Positions 1-6,252 of a stretch of 12,511 bases of DNA are shown piece by piece; within the stretch, counting starts at the first letter, position 1; each line of letters opens with the position of its first letter. The notes below the pieces were generated by a model. That model did no database searches. It was not told the DNA's origin and saw nothing but the letters and a program-made list of their open reading frames with translations. The translations under genes were made by a program, and so were the position numbers. Source of the DNA: JBGTBQ01 sp041749275 (lineage in GTDB: Bacteria > Acidobacteriota > Blastocatellia > Pyrinomonadales > Pyrinomonadaceae); NCBI GenBank assembly GCA_041749275.1, contig JBGTBQ010000222.1, forward strand, positions 1 to 12,511, given 5' to 3'.

Positions 1-256
1 GGTCGCCCTCGCCCTGTTCGATCCAATGCAGGTCGGTGCGCGGCGCGAGCAACTCCGCGAACGTGGCGCGGCCCGACGCGGGCGAGTAAGCGATGACGCA
101 CTCACCGACGATGTCCGCGGCGACCTTGAACACATCGCGGACGAAGGCAGCGGCGAGCGACGCGGCCTCCGTGGGCGTGAGCGGCGGCACGAGGCGCGTC
201 TTCACCGCGCCGGCGCGCGGGGCTTTAGCCATGATGATGACGACAGGCGCGGACAT
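1..256 (-). CDS. TIGR04282/DUF2064-family glycosyltransferase, N-terminal part
   Basis: The first 85 codons of a minus-strand gene start at ATG 254-256 and run off the left edge. The N-terminus reads MSAPVVIIMAKAPRAGAVKT followed by RLVPPLTP. This is the nucleotide-binding opening of the DUF2064/TIGR04282 transferases, a GT-A-like family annotated as arsenosugar-biosynthesis glycosyltransferases because it co-occurs with ArsS. The ArsS gene lies on the opposite side of the divergent intergenic region, which supports the call. Its likely role is transfer of a sugar or related group in arsenosugar assembly; the acceptor cannot be told from this fragment. No clear Shine-Dalgarno sequence is seen before the ATG, but the start matches where the family begins. 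Cytoplasmic; no signal peptide is seen. Confidence 0.8.
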   Translation of the reverse strand, partial: MSAPVVIIMAKAPRAGAVKTRLVPPLTPTEAASLAAAFVRDVFKVAADIVGECVIAYSPASGRATFAELLAPRTDLHWIEQGEGD

Positions 257-312
257 AAGAATGCGCGGGACGCGGGGTTCACCATTGCCGCCAGATTGCG
301 TATCGGGCGAGG

Positions 313-436
313 GTAGTGGCTCAATAGCGGGAGATGTCAGAACCGCCTGCGGTAGCGGGCGGGCTTACTGTCACAGGAAATCCGCCCGCTACCGCAGGCG
401 GTTCTGACCTGTCACCTCCCCGCATTGAGCCACTAC
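313..436. repeat. Dispersed palindrome, copy 1, with extended outer arms
   Basis: A perfect 27-base inverted repeat has arms at 336-362 and 382-408 around a 19-base loop. The left arm begins GTCAGAACCGCCTGCGGTAG and continues CGGGCGG. Outside it, GTAGTGGCTCAAT at 313-325 pairs perfectly with 424-436, and the stretch between is imperfectly complementary, so the whole fold spans about 124 bases. The same core recurs near 3427-3501 and 10101-10174. The outer arms are seen only in this copy. The element lies between two divergent genes. Confidence 0.9.
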
Positions 437-447
437 CTCAAATTCTT

Positions 448-483
448 CTCCGTGTCCTCTGTGAATTCTCCGTATCCTCTGTG
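448..483. repeat. Two tandem CTCCGTGTCCTCTGTG units
   Basis: CTCCGTGTCCTCTGTG at 448-463 is followed, with a 20-base period, by CTCCGTATCCTCTGTG at 468-483. The reverse complement of the first unit, CACAGAGGACACGGAG, occurs in the hairpin at 8777-8866, so this is a dispersed repeat family. It lies just upstream of the peroxidase-like gene. No coding meaning is apparent. Confidence 0.8.
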
Positions 484-556
484 TTAACTTGCCACGAACC
501 GCACACACACAAGCCGAGGATGCGGCACTCAATCCCGAATGGAGTATGTCACGGCG

Positions 557-886
557 ATGAGCTACTACGAAGAAGACGACCTGCAACGTTTCGGCGAGGT
601 CGGGAAGCACCGGCCCGACCTGTTCGAGAAATTCATGGCGTGGTATCTGGCGTGTCAGGAGGACGGGGCGCTCTCGCGGCGCGAGAAGGCTCTGATCGGA
701 TTGGCGGTCGCGCACGCGCTTCAGTGCCCGTACTGTATTGACGCCTTCTCGCAGTCCTGTCTCGAAGCCGGGTCGAACATGGAGCAGATGACCGAGGCGA
801 TTCACATGGCCTCGGCCCTGCGCGGCGGCGCTTCGCTCGTGCATGGCGTGCAGGCGCATAACTCCGTGGGCAAGGTCTCGATGTGA
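557..886 (+). CDS. Arsenosugar-biosynthesis-associated peroxidase-like protein (CMD/AhpD-like)
   Basis: A 109-residue carboxymuconolactone-decarboxylase/AhpD-like protein. The core is EKALIGLAVAHALQCPYC with the redox pair C57-P-Y-C60 and a nearby histidine (H53), as in AhpD-type alkylhydroperoxidases. The N-terminus MSYYEEDDLQRFGE is what I recall for the small peroxidase-like proteins encoded beside ArsS. I chose ATG 557 because it matches the family start; GGAG at 541-544 lies 12 bases upstream. An in-frame ATG at 539 would add six residues but has no ribosome binding site. The stop TGA (884-886) overlaps the arsS ATG by one base, so the two genes are almost certainly cotranslated. The exact reaction is unknown; a thiol-based redox or arsenical-handling role beside ArsS is inferred from context. 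Confidence 0.85.
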   Translation: MSYYEEDDLQRFGEVGKHRPDLFEKFMAWYLACQEDGALSRREKALIGLAVAHALQCPYCIDAFSQSCLEAGSNMEQMTEAIHMASALRGGASLVHGVQAHNSVGKVSM

Positions 887-1896
887 TGTCTCAAACGCTG
901 CCCGTCATCAATTCACCGGACACGCCGCCGCGCGTGTCCGCGAGCTTCGAGCAAAAACTCGCGGGGCACGGCGTCGAGCTTCGCGCCGCCGCCGTCGTTG
1001 AGACCTTGCAGGTCAACCTCGGCAAGCTCTGTAATCAGGCGTGCAAGCATTGCCACGTGGACGCCTCGCCCCGCCGCACGGAGATTATGACGCGCGAGAC
1101 CGCACGCGAGGTCATCGAGACCGTGCGCCGCTTCCGCTTCCCCATCGTAGACATCACGGGCGGCGCGCCGGAACTCAACCCGTCGTTTCGCTACCTCGTC
1201 GCGGAGTCGCGGCGCGCGGGCGCGCACGTCATGGTCAGGCACAACTTGACCGTCATGTTCGAGCCGGAGCAAGAGGACTTGCCGGAGTTCTTCCGCGAGC
1301 ATGGGGTGGAAGTGGTCTCGTCGCTCCCCTACTTTCTCGCGGAGCAGACGGACGCGCAGCGCGGCGGCGGCGTCTTCCAGAAATCAATCGAGGCGATGCA
1401 ACGTTTGAACGCCATCGGCTACGGCGTCGGAGGGGACGGCCTCAAGCTCAATCTCGTCTACAACCCGGTGGGCGCGTTCCTGCCGCCGCCGCAAGGCTCG
1501 ATTGAGGCGGACTTCAAGCGCGAGTTGCGGCAGCGTTACGGCGTCACGTTCGACCGTCTCTACACGATCACGAACATGCCCATCAAACGCTTTCTCGACT
1601 ATCTGCGCCGTTCGGGGAACGAAGAGCGTTACATGCGTAAGCTCGTCGAAGCTTTCAACCCGGCGGCCATCGAGGGGCTGATGTGCCGCTCCCTCGTCAG
1701 CGTGGACTGGACGGGCCGTCTCTACGATTGCGACTTCAATCAGATGCTCGACCTCGGCGTCGCGCCGGAGTTGCCGCAATCAATCGCCGACTTCGACCCC
1801 GAAAAGTTCGCGCGACGGCGCATCATAACGGACGCACACTGCTTCGGCTGCACGGCGGGCGCGGGTTCGTCGTGCGGCGGCGCGGTCGTGAAATAA
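886..1896 (+). CDS. arsS: Arsenosugar biosynthesis radical SAM protein ArsS
   Basis: A 336-residue radical SAM enzyme. The cluster motif C49-NQA-C53-KH-C56 followed by HVDASP is the hallmark of this family (CxxxCxxC binding a 4Fe-4S cluster and S-adenosylmethionine), with the GGAPEL motif after it at about residues 92-97. The C-terminal half, DUF3641-like, carries further cysteines (C267, C282, C319, C322, C330), including the ending HCFGCTAGAGSSCGGA, consistent with extra Fe-S ligands. Characterised relatives attach the 5'-deoxyadenosyl group to dimethylated arsenic, giving the precursor of oxo-arsenosugars. Some family members carry selenocysteine; here all positions are ordinary cysteine. 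Start: ATG 886 overlaps the preceding TGA; GTG 883 in the same frame is possible but less likely. No arsenite methyltransferase (arsM) lies in the window, so methylated arsenic must come from elsewhere. Cytoplasmic. Confidence 0.93.
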   Translation: MSQTLPVINSPDTPPRVSASFEQKLAGHGVELRAAAVVETLQVNLGKLCNQACKHCHVDASPRRTEIMTRETAREVIETVRRFRFPIVDITGGAPELNPSFRYLVAESRRAGAHVMVRHNLTVMFEPEQEDLPEFFREHGVEVVSSLPYFLAEQTDAQRGGGVFQKSIEAMQRLNAIGYGVGGDGLKLNLVYNPVGAFLPPPQGSIEADFKRELRQRYGVTFDRLYTITNMPIKRFLDYLRRSGNEERYMRKLVEAFNPAAIEGLMCRSLVSVDWTGRLYDCDFNQMLDLGVAPELPQSIADFDPEKFARRRIITDAHCFGCTAGAGSSCGGAVVK

Positions 1897-1898
1897 AA

Positions 1899-2005
1899 GG
1901 ATGAGGGATGAAGGATGAGGGATGAAAGTAAGACAGCTCTTCTTCATCCCTCATCCTTCATCCTTCATCCCTCATCCCTCATCCCTCATCCCTCATCCTT
2001 CATCC
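1899..2005. repeat. Inverted heptamer tandem array GGATGAR / YTCATCC
   Basis: Four tandem units of GGATGAG or GGATGAA (1899-1926) are followed by a 16-base spacer. Then come nine tandem units of TTCATCC or CTCATCC (1943-2005), which are the reverse complement. The array starts three bases after the arsS stop and could form a long hairpin with many sliding registers. It resembles the short tandemly repeated heptamers known from cyanobacteria and other environmental bacteria. It may stop transcription from arsS, although no clean T-run follows. Confidence 0.92.
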
Positions 2006-2088
2006 TTGCTTTCAGCGGCTTTGCAAACGAACGGCCAAGTCGGTAAGCTTACGCCTTAAAGCTCCACATCATTCATTTTCAAGAGTTC

Positions 2089-2095
2089 AAGGAGG
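2089..2095 (+). promoter_or_regulatory. Ribosome binding site that fixes a GTG start
   Basis: AAGGAGG ends 11 bases before GTG 2107. The frame has a stop at 2044-2046 and no ATG between that stop and the GTG, so this site supports GTG initiation of the DUF1015 gene. Confidence 0.7.
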
Positions 2096-2106
2096 CGCTT
2101 CGAGCC

Positions 2107-3366
2107 GTGGCAGCCATCTATCCTTTCCGCGCCCTGCGTCCGCCCACCGATAAAGTGAGCGAGGTCGCCGCCGTCCCCTACGACGTGGTCAACACCGAGG
2201 AGGCGCGTCAACTTGCCGAAGGCAAACCTTTCAGCTTTCTCCACGTCTCGCGCCCGGAGATTGATCTGCCGGAGGGTCAAGACCTCTACGCCGACGAGAC
2301 TTACGCGAAGGCGCAAGAGAACTTCCTCAATCTCATTCGTGACTGCCCGCTCGAAATCGAAGCGGAGCCGCGCCTCTATCTCTACCGCCTCGTGATGGGC
2401 GAACACACGCAGACGGGCGTCGCGGCCTGCGTCTCGGTGGACGAGTACGACGCGGGACTTATCCGCAAGCACGAGCGCACGCGCCCCGACAAAGAGGACG
2501 ACCGCACGCGCCACATCCTGACCCTCCGCGCGCAGACCGGCCCCGTCTTTCTCACCTACCGCGCCGACCGCCGCATTGACGCGCTCGTCGAAGGCGAGAC
2601 GAAGGGCGAGCCGCTCTACGACTTCACCGCGGAGGACGGCGTGCGTCACACCGTCTGGCGCGTTCCCAACGCGGAGCAACTGGTACGCTGTTTCAAAGAG
2701 GCGCCGCTCCTCTACATCGCCGACGGCCATCACCGCGCGGCGAGCGCCAGCCGCGCGCGCGCGCGCCTGCGTGAAGAGAACCCGAACCACACCGGCGATG
2801 AAGAGTACAATCGCTTCCTCGCCGTCATCTTCCCCGCCGACCAGATGCGGATCCTCCCCTACAACCGCGTCGTCAAAGATTTGCACGGTCTATCGGAAGC
2901 GGAGTTCCTGTCACAGGTCGGCGAGCGGTTCGACTTGACCGACGACGCCAACCCGCGCGGCCCCGGCAAGGCGGGCCACTGGCACCTGTACACGGGCGGC
3001 AAGTGGTACGGCCTGACGCTGAAAGAGGGCGCCGCGCCCGCGAGCGATGATCCGACGGCCTCGCCCGCGAGCGATGATCCGACGGCCTCGCTCGACGTGA
3101 GCGTCCTGCAAGACAACCTGCTCGTGCCCGTGCTCGGCGTCGAGGACGTGCGGACGGACAAGCGCATAGACTTCGTCGGCGGCATCCGCGGCGCCGACGA
3201 ACTCGTCCGCCTCGTGGATGAAGGCAAAGCGGCGGTCGCCTTCGCGCTCTACCCGACTTCGATTGAAGACCTCATCCGGGTCTCGGACGCCAACGGCATC
3301 ATGCCGCCCAAGTCCACCTGGTTCGAGCCGAAGCTGCGCGACGCGATTTTGATTCATACGATCTGA
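2107..3366 (+). CDS. DUF1015 family protein of the serine locus
   Basis: A 419-residue protein of the DUF1015 (COG4198) family, starting at GTG 2107. Family landmarks are AVPYDVV (22-28), the HERTRPDKEDDRTRHI block (122-137), the signature ADGHHR (205-210), and a C-terminus MPPKSTWFEPKL ending near residue 410. There is no signal peptide or membrane segment. No biochemical function is established to my knowledge. In several phyla I recall this family sitting next to serA and serC, and here serA and serC follow downstream, so a role in serine or phosphoserine metabolism is a reasonable inference. The ADGHHR histidines could be catalytic or metal-binding. Residues 311-328 are a duplicated PASDDPTAS (a 27-base tandem repeat), an insertion that does not look like conserved family sequence. 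Confidence 0.88.
   Translation: MAAIYPFRALRPPTDKVSEVAAVPYDVVNTEEARQLAEGKPFSFLHVSRPEIDLPEGQDLYADETYAKAQENFLNLIRDCPLEIEAEPRLYLYRLVMGEHTQTGVAACVSVDEYDAGLIRKHERTRPDKEDDRTRHILTLRAQTGPVFLTYRADRRIDALVEGETKGEPLYDFTAEDGVRHTVWRVPNAEQLVRCFKEAPLLYIADGHHRAASASRARARLREENPNHTGDEEYNRFLAVIFPADQMRILPYNRVVKDLHGLSEAEFLSQVGERFDLTDDANPRGPGKAGHWHLYTGGKWYGLTLKEGAAPASDDPTASPASDDPTASLDVSVLQDNLLVPVLGVEDVRTDKRIDFVGGIRGADELVRLVDEGKAAVAFALYPTSIEDLIRVSDANGIMPPKSTWFEPKLRDAILIHTI
3037..3090 (+). repeat. 27-base in-frame tandem duplication inside the DUF1015 gene
   Basis: Two identical 27-base units (3037-3063 and 3064-3090) encode PASDDPTAS twice. The length is a multiple of three, so the frame is kept. Complete identity at the DNA level suggests a recent duplication or slippage event in a surface loop. 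Confidence 0.95.
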
Positions 3367-3426
3367 AAAAGATGTCAGATGTCGAATGTTAGATCGGTTT
3401 ACACATCAGTGTGCGGACGGAGGTTT

Positions 3427-3501
3427 GGTCAGAACCGCCTGCGGTAGCGGGCGGTCTGTACCGTAGCGTAAGACCGCCCGCTACCGCAGGCGGTTCTGAC
3501 C
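3427..3501. repeat. Dispersed palindrome, copy 2
   Basis: This is a perfect 31-base inverted repeat with arms 3427-3457 and 3471-3501 around a 13-base loop. The arms contain the same 27-base core as copies 1 and 3; the loop sequence is different. It lies in the gap between the DUF1015 gene and the acetyltransferase pair. The open frame that runs through it into the acetyltransferase is accidental. Confidence 0.95.
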
Positions 3502-3517
3502 CGTACATCCAAGTGAG

Positions 3518-3600
3518 ATGTCAGAAGAATCAAGAGCCATCGCGACTTAATCGTTTGGCAGAAGGCAATGGAATTGGTGGTAGCCATTTATCATATCTGA
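3518..3600 (+). pseudogene. Frameshifted remnant of a four-helix-bundle (S23-type) protein
   Basis: From ATG 3518 the frame reads MSEESRAI and then hits a stop at 3548-3550. In the next frame, from 3541, the sequence reads RDLIVWQKAMELVVAIYHI and ends at TGA 3598-3600. RDLIVWQKAMELV is the recognisable N-terminal helix of the four-helix-bundle proteins (TIGR02436/S23 family), often coded by 23S rRNA intervening sequences or standing alone. The piece is frameshifted and lacks three of the four helices. It is enclosed by the AGATGTC inverted repeat. Function lost. Confidence 0.7.
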
Positions 3601-3617
3601 CATCTGACATCTTTCTT

Positions 3618-4193
3618 ATGGAGATCGAGACCGCACATCTGCTGCTCCGCAAATTCACGCCTGACGACTTCGAGGCGATGTACGCGCTCTGGACGGACGG
3701 CGAGGCGATGCGTTACGTGCAGCCCGACGGGTGGCCGCACACGCGGGAAGAGAGCCGGGGCATTCTGCGGCGCGCGATTGAGTTCTTCGAGCAGCACGGC
3801 TTCGGGCAGTGGGCCGTCATCTACAAAGAGACCGGGCGGATGATCGGCTATTGCGGGTTGAAGTTTTTGAACGACGTGCCGGAGGTCGAACTGCTCTATG
3901 GCGTCTCGAAAGAGTTTTGGAATCGCGGACTCGTCACCGAGGCGGCGCGCGCCTCTCTGCGCTACGGCTTCGAGGTGGCCGGGATGGAGAAAATAGTCGC
4001 CGTCGCGCTGCCGGAGAATGCGGGGTCGTGGCGCGTGATGGAGAAGTGCGGGATGCGGCGCGAAGGATTGTCGAGCCACAAGGGTTACGAGGTTGTGCGG
4101 TACACTATCTCGCGCGACGAGTTCGAGCCGGGCGACGCGCCTTATCTCTTTCGACCGCACACCGGAGACGCGCGCGAATCGAACGATGCCTGA
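3618..4193 (+). CDS. GNAT acetyltransferase, RimJ/RimL type (first of tandem pair)
   Basis: A 191-residue GCN5-related N-acetyltransferase. The opening MEIETAHLLLRKFTPDDFEAM is the usual beta1-alpha1 region of RimJ/RimL-like enzymes. IGYCGLKF (76-83) is beta4. The acetyl-CoA binding turn appears as WNRGLVTEAA (101-110), and LPENAGSWRVMEKCGM (131-146) is motif B. It transfers an acetyl group from acetyl-CoA to an amine; the substrate (protein N-terminus, amino acid or small molecule) cannot be told. ATG 3618 fits the family start; the longer open frame reaching upstream to 3411 passes through repeats and is not credible. No clear ribosome binding site is seen. The last eight bases overlap the next gene, a paralogue. 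Confidence 0.9.
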   Translation: MEIETAHLLLRKFTPDDFEAMYALWTDGEAMRYVQPDGWPHTREESRGILRRAIEFFEQHGFGQWAVIYKETGRMIGYCGLKFLNDVPEVELLYGVSKEFWNRGLVTEAARASLRYGFEVAGMEKIVAVALPENAGSWRVMEKCGMRREGLSSHKGYEVVRYTISRDEFEPGDAPYLFRPHTGDARESNDA

Positions 4194-4725
4194 GATCGAA
4201 ACCGAACGGCTGCGGCTGCGGATGTTCTCGCCGGACGACGCGGGCGACTTTTATCGCATCGTGCGGGATGCGGAGTTTCGCAAGTATTTGCCGCCGCAAT
4301 TCTCGCCGACGCCGGAGTCGGTGGCGGCGGCCATCCCGCGCATCCTCGCGCACTGGCGCGAGCGCGGCTACGGGCAGTGGGCGCTGTCGTTGAAAGAGAG
4401 CGGCGAATTTATCGGCTACTGCGGTCTGCGTTTCCTGCCCGACACGGAGGAGGTGGAAGTCCTCTACGGTATTGACGGGCCGCACTGGAACAAAGGTCTC
4501 GTGACGGAGGCGGCGCAGGCTGCTTTACGTTTCGGTTTCGAGCAGAGCGGACTCGAACGCATCATCGCGCTCGCGCACCCGGAGAACGTGGGGACGCGCC
4601 GCGTGATGGAAAAGGCTGGACTGCGTTACGAAAAGGATGCCGTCTACTTTGAAATGGTCTGCGCTTACTACGCGCTCGACCGCGAGGGCTACCGGCCCGA
4701 CGATGCGCCGTATCTCCCGCGTTAG
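4186..4725 (+). CDS. GNAT acetyltransferase, RimJ/RimL type (second of tandem pair)
   Basis: A 179-residue GNAT paralogue of the preceding protein. The two align almost without gaps for about 145 residues: both carry YGQWA or FGQWA near 62-66, IGYCGL (76-81), WNKGLVTEAA or WNRGLVTEAA (101-110) and PENxGxxRVMEKxG (132-145). Both end with a DAPYL motif. The likely reaction is acetyl-CoA-dependent N-acetylation of an unknown substrate. ATG 4186 lies inside the last codons of the first gene (8-base overlap), so translation is probably coupled, and the pair looks like a tandem duplication. A start further upstream at 4093 would run deep into the first gene and lacks the family start. serA follows after 32 bases. 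Confidence 0.92.
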   Translation: MPEIETERLRLRMFSPDDAGDFYRIVRDAEFRKYLPPQFSPTPESVAAAIPRILAHWRERGYGQWALSLKESGEFIGYCGLRFLPDTEEVEVLYGIDGPHWNKGLVTEAAQAALRFGFEQSGLERIIALAHPENVGTRRVMEKAGLRYEKDAVYFEMVCAYYALDREGYRPDDAPYLPR

Positions 4726-4757
4726 TGAAAATACTTTTCTGAGAGGCGCCGAAAATC

Positions 4758-5966
4758 ATGCGCGTGTTAATCGCCGATAAGTTTGAACAGTCTGGCCGCG
4801 ACGGCCTAGAGGCCGCGGGCTGCGACTATTCTTTCCAGCCGGATGTAAAGGATGAGACCTTAGTCGAGGCGATCCGTTCTTATCAGCCGGAGGTGCTGGT
4901 CGTGCGCGGGACGAAAGTGACCGAGGCCATGATGGACGCGGGCGCGTTGAAGCTCATCGTGCGCGCGGGCGCGGGCTACAACACGATTGACGTGGGCGCG
5001 GCCTCGCGGCGCGGCGTCTACGTCTCGAACTGCCCCGGCAAGAACGCCGTCGCCGTCGCCGAACTCGCGCTCGCGCACATCCTCGCGCTCGACCGGCGCA
5101 TCGCCGACAACGTCATCGCGCTCCGCGAAGGGCGCTGGGACAAAAAAGAGTTCTCGAAAGCGCGCGGCCTCTACGGTCGCACGCTCGGCCTCATCGGCAC
5201 GGGGCAGATCGGGCAGGAAGTCATCACACGCGCGCGCGCCTTCGGGATGCGCGTCATCGCTTGGAGCCGGAGCCTCTCGGAAGAGAAAGCCGTCGCGCTC
5301 GCCGTCGAGCGCATGGACTCGCCGGCGGACGTGGCGCGCGAGGCGGACATCGTCAGCGTGCATCTCGCGCTCAATGCGGAGACGCGCGGCTTGATTGACT
5401 CGGCCTTTTTCGGCGCGATGAAGGACGGCGCTTACTTCGTCAACACCGCGCGCGGCGAAGTGGTTGACCAAGCGGCGCTCATAAAAGCGATGCGCGACAA
5501 AAACATCCGCGCCGGTCTCGACGTGTTCGCCGCCGAGCCGACAAGCGCCACGGGCGAGTTTACCGATGAGGTCGCGCGCGAGCCGAACCTCTACGGGACG
5601 CACCACGTCGGCGCTTCGACCGATCAGGCGCAGGAGGCCATCGCCGCCGAGACCGTCCGCATCATCCGCACCTTCAAGGAGACGGGCAAGGTGCCGAACG
5701 TCGTCAACCTCGCCCGCCGCACCCCCGCCACGCACGCCCTGACGGTGCGCCACCGCGACCGCCCCGGCGTGCTCGCCTCCGTGCTCGACGCCATTCGCGC
5801 CGCCTCGATCAACGTGCAGGAGATGGAGAACATCATCTTTGAAGGCTCCGAAGCGGCGGTCGCCCGCATCAACCTCGAAGCCGCGCCGCCCACGGAGACG
5901 CTCGCACGGCTAAAGGCGGAGAACGCGGACATCATCGAACTGGATTTGCTGGAAATTAGACAATAG
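4758..5966 (+). CDS. serA: D-3-phosphoglycerate dehydrogenase with ACT domain
   Basis: A 402-residue 2-hydroxyacid dehydrogenase. Residues 1-320 hold the substrate- and NAD-binding domains with the dinucleotide motif GTGQIG (147-152). Expected catalytic residues are R232 (in NTARGE), E260 (in AAEP) and H283 (in HHVGAST, where most enzymes have PHxGxST). A C-terminal ACT domain (about 326-402, ALTVRHRDRPGVLASVL) is of the kind that usually binds serine for feedback inhibition. The enzyme oxidises 3-phosphoglycerate to 3-phosphohydroxypyruvate, the first step of serine synthesis, in the cytoplasm. GAGAGG at 4741-4746 precedes the ATG by 11 bases. It follows the GNAT pair closely, and serC lies downstream beyond an AT-rich insert and an SDR gene. 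The DUF1015-serA-serC grouping supports a serine role over other hydroxyacid substrates. Confidence 0.92.
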   Translation: MRVLIADKFEQSGRDGLEAAGCDYSFQPDVKDETLVEAIRSYQPEVLVVRGTKVTEAMMDAGALKLIVRAGAGYNTIDVGAASRRGVYVSNCPGKNAVAVAELALAHILALDRRIADNVIALREGRWDKKEFSKARGLYGRTLGLIGTGQIGQEVITRARAFGMRVIAWSRSLSEEKAVALAVERMDSPADVAREADIVSVHLALNAETRGLIDSAFFGAMKDGAYFVNTARGEVVDQAALIKAMRDKNIRAGLDVFAAEPTSATGEFTDEVAREPNLYGTHHVGASTDQAQEAIAAETVRIIRTFKETGKVPNVVNLARRTPATHALTVRHRDRPGVLASVLDAIRAASINVQEMENIIFEGSEAAVARINLEAAPPTETLARLKAENADIIELDLLEIRQ

Positions 5967-5970
5967 AATA

Positions 5971-5990
5971 CCTAACAAAGCTTAGGAGGA
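5971..5990 (+). promoter_or_regulatory. Hairpin overlapping a strong ribosome binding site
   Basis: CCTAA (5971-5975) can pair with TTAGG (5982-5986) across the loop CAAAGC. The 3' arm overlaps the Shine-Dalgarno sequence AGGAGGA (5984-5990), which stands eight bases before ATG 5999. The fold would hide part of the binding site, a possible way to keep the small-protein/PIN pair at low expression. The pairing is seen; the regulatory effect is inferred, and five base pairs alone are weak. Confidence 0.45.
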
Positions 5991-5998
5991 ATGTCTGT

Positions 5999-6250
5999 AT
6001 GATGGATGTTAAGCAGGCTGCCAAATTGGCCTCTGAGTATTTTAGCGGGCTGTACGCGGATCAGGGTGTGTCGAATGTTCAGCTTGAGGAAGTTGAATTG
6101 ACGGAGGATGGGAAATACTGGCTGATCACTCTTAGCTATCCTGTTCAATCAGAGGCCGGCGCTATTTTCTTAAGAAGGCAATATAAAATATTCAAAATCG
6201 ATACAGAGACAGGTGAAGTATTGTCAATGAAAATCAGGAAAGTCGATTAG
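5999..6250 (+). CDS. Small acidic protein partner of the PIN gene, PepSY-like fold suspected
   Basis: An 83-residue protein with no signal peptide or membrane segment. An N-terminal helix (VKQAAKLASEYFSGLY) is followed by alternating strands with the pattern VELTEDGKYWLITLSY and a C-terminal FKIDTETGEVLSMKI. This helix-then-strands layout with a closing D-x-x-TGEV resembles PepSY-type domains, but those are usually exported, so the resemblance is only structural guesswork. The start has tandem ATGs (5999, 6002) after a strong AGGAGGA. Its stop is two bases before the PIN gene, so the two are cotranslated. In a toxin-antitoxin reading this would be the antitoxin, but it lacks any recognised DNA-binding antitoxin motif. 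It is AT-rich unlike its neighbours, suggesting transfer. Confidence 0.75.
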   Translation: MMDVKQAAKLASEYFSGLYADQGVSNVQLEEVELTEDGKYWLITLSYPVQSEAGAIFLRRQYKIFKIDTETGEVLSMKIRKVD

Positions 6251-6252
6251 GC

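Larger units (their letters stand above)
257..556. other. Divergent intergenic region of the arsenosugar locus
   Basis: About 300 bases separate the minus-strand glycosyltransferase start from the plus-strand peroxidase-like gene. The region must hold both promoters, but I see no convincing -35/-10 pair. It contains a long palindrome (313-436) and two near-copies of a CTCCGTGTCCTCTGTG repeat (448-483). Reading frames across the palindrome give peptides such as SEPPAVAGG, which come from the repeat and not from a gene. Confidence 0.7.
3370..3612. repeat. AGATGTC heptamers in inverted arrangement
   Basis: Two AGATGTC units (3370-3383), followed by decayed ones, are matched by inverted GACATCT units at 3599-3612. 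The perfect inverted repeat is 16 bases (3368-3383 with 3599-3614). The arms enclose palindrome copy 2 and a gene remnant. Single AGATGTC units also sit at 332-338 and 3516-3522, next to palindrome copies 1 and 2. The right arm ends four bases before the start of the first acetyltransferase gene. Confidence 0.85.

Noticed and set aside
334..741. A plus-strand frame starting MSEPPAVAGG through palindrome copy 1
   Set aside because: The N-terminus is the palindrome translated, and the rest is out of frame with the well-supported CMD-like gene.
1899..2005. A CRISPR array
   Set aside because: The units are 7 bases with no unique spacers, and their orientation inverts midway.
3411..3617. An N-terminal extension of the first acetyltransferase
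   Set aside because: It translates palindrome copy 2 and the remnant region; the family start is MEIETAHLLLRKF at 3618.
4860..5753. A 297-codon minus-strand frame opposite serA
   Set aside because: serA is unambiguous on the plus strand; the antisense product is rich in Arg, Ala and His with no motif.
5971..5986. An integron attC-like site before the AT-rich gene pair (CCTAAC...TTAGG)
   Set aside because: Only a 16-base hairpin exists, without the paired R and L boxes of attC, and nothing similar follows the PIN gene at 6754-6773.
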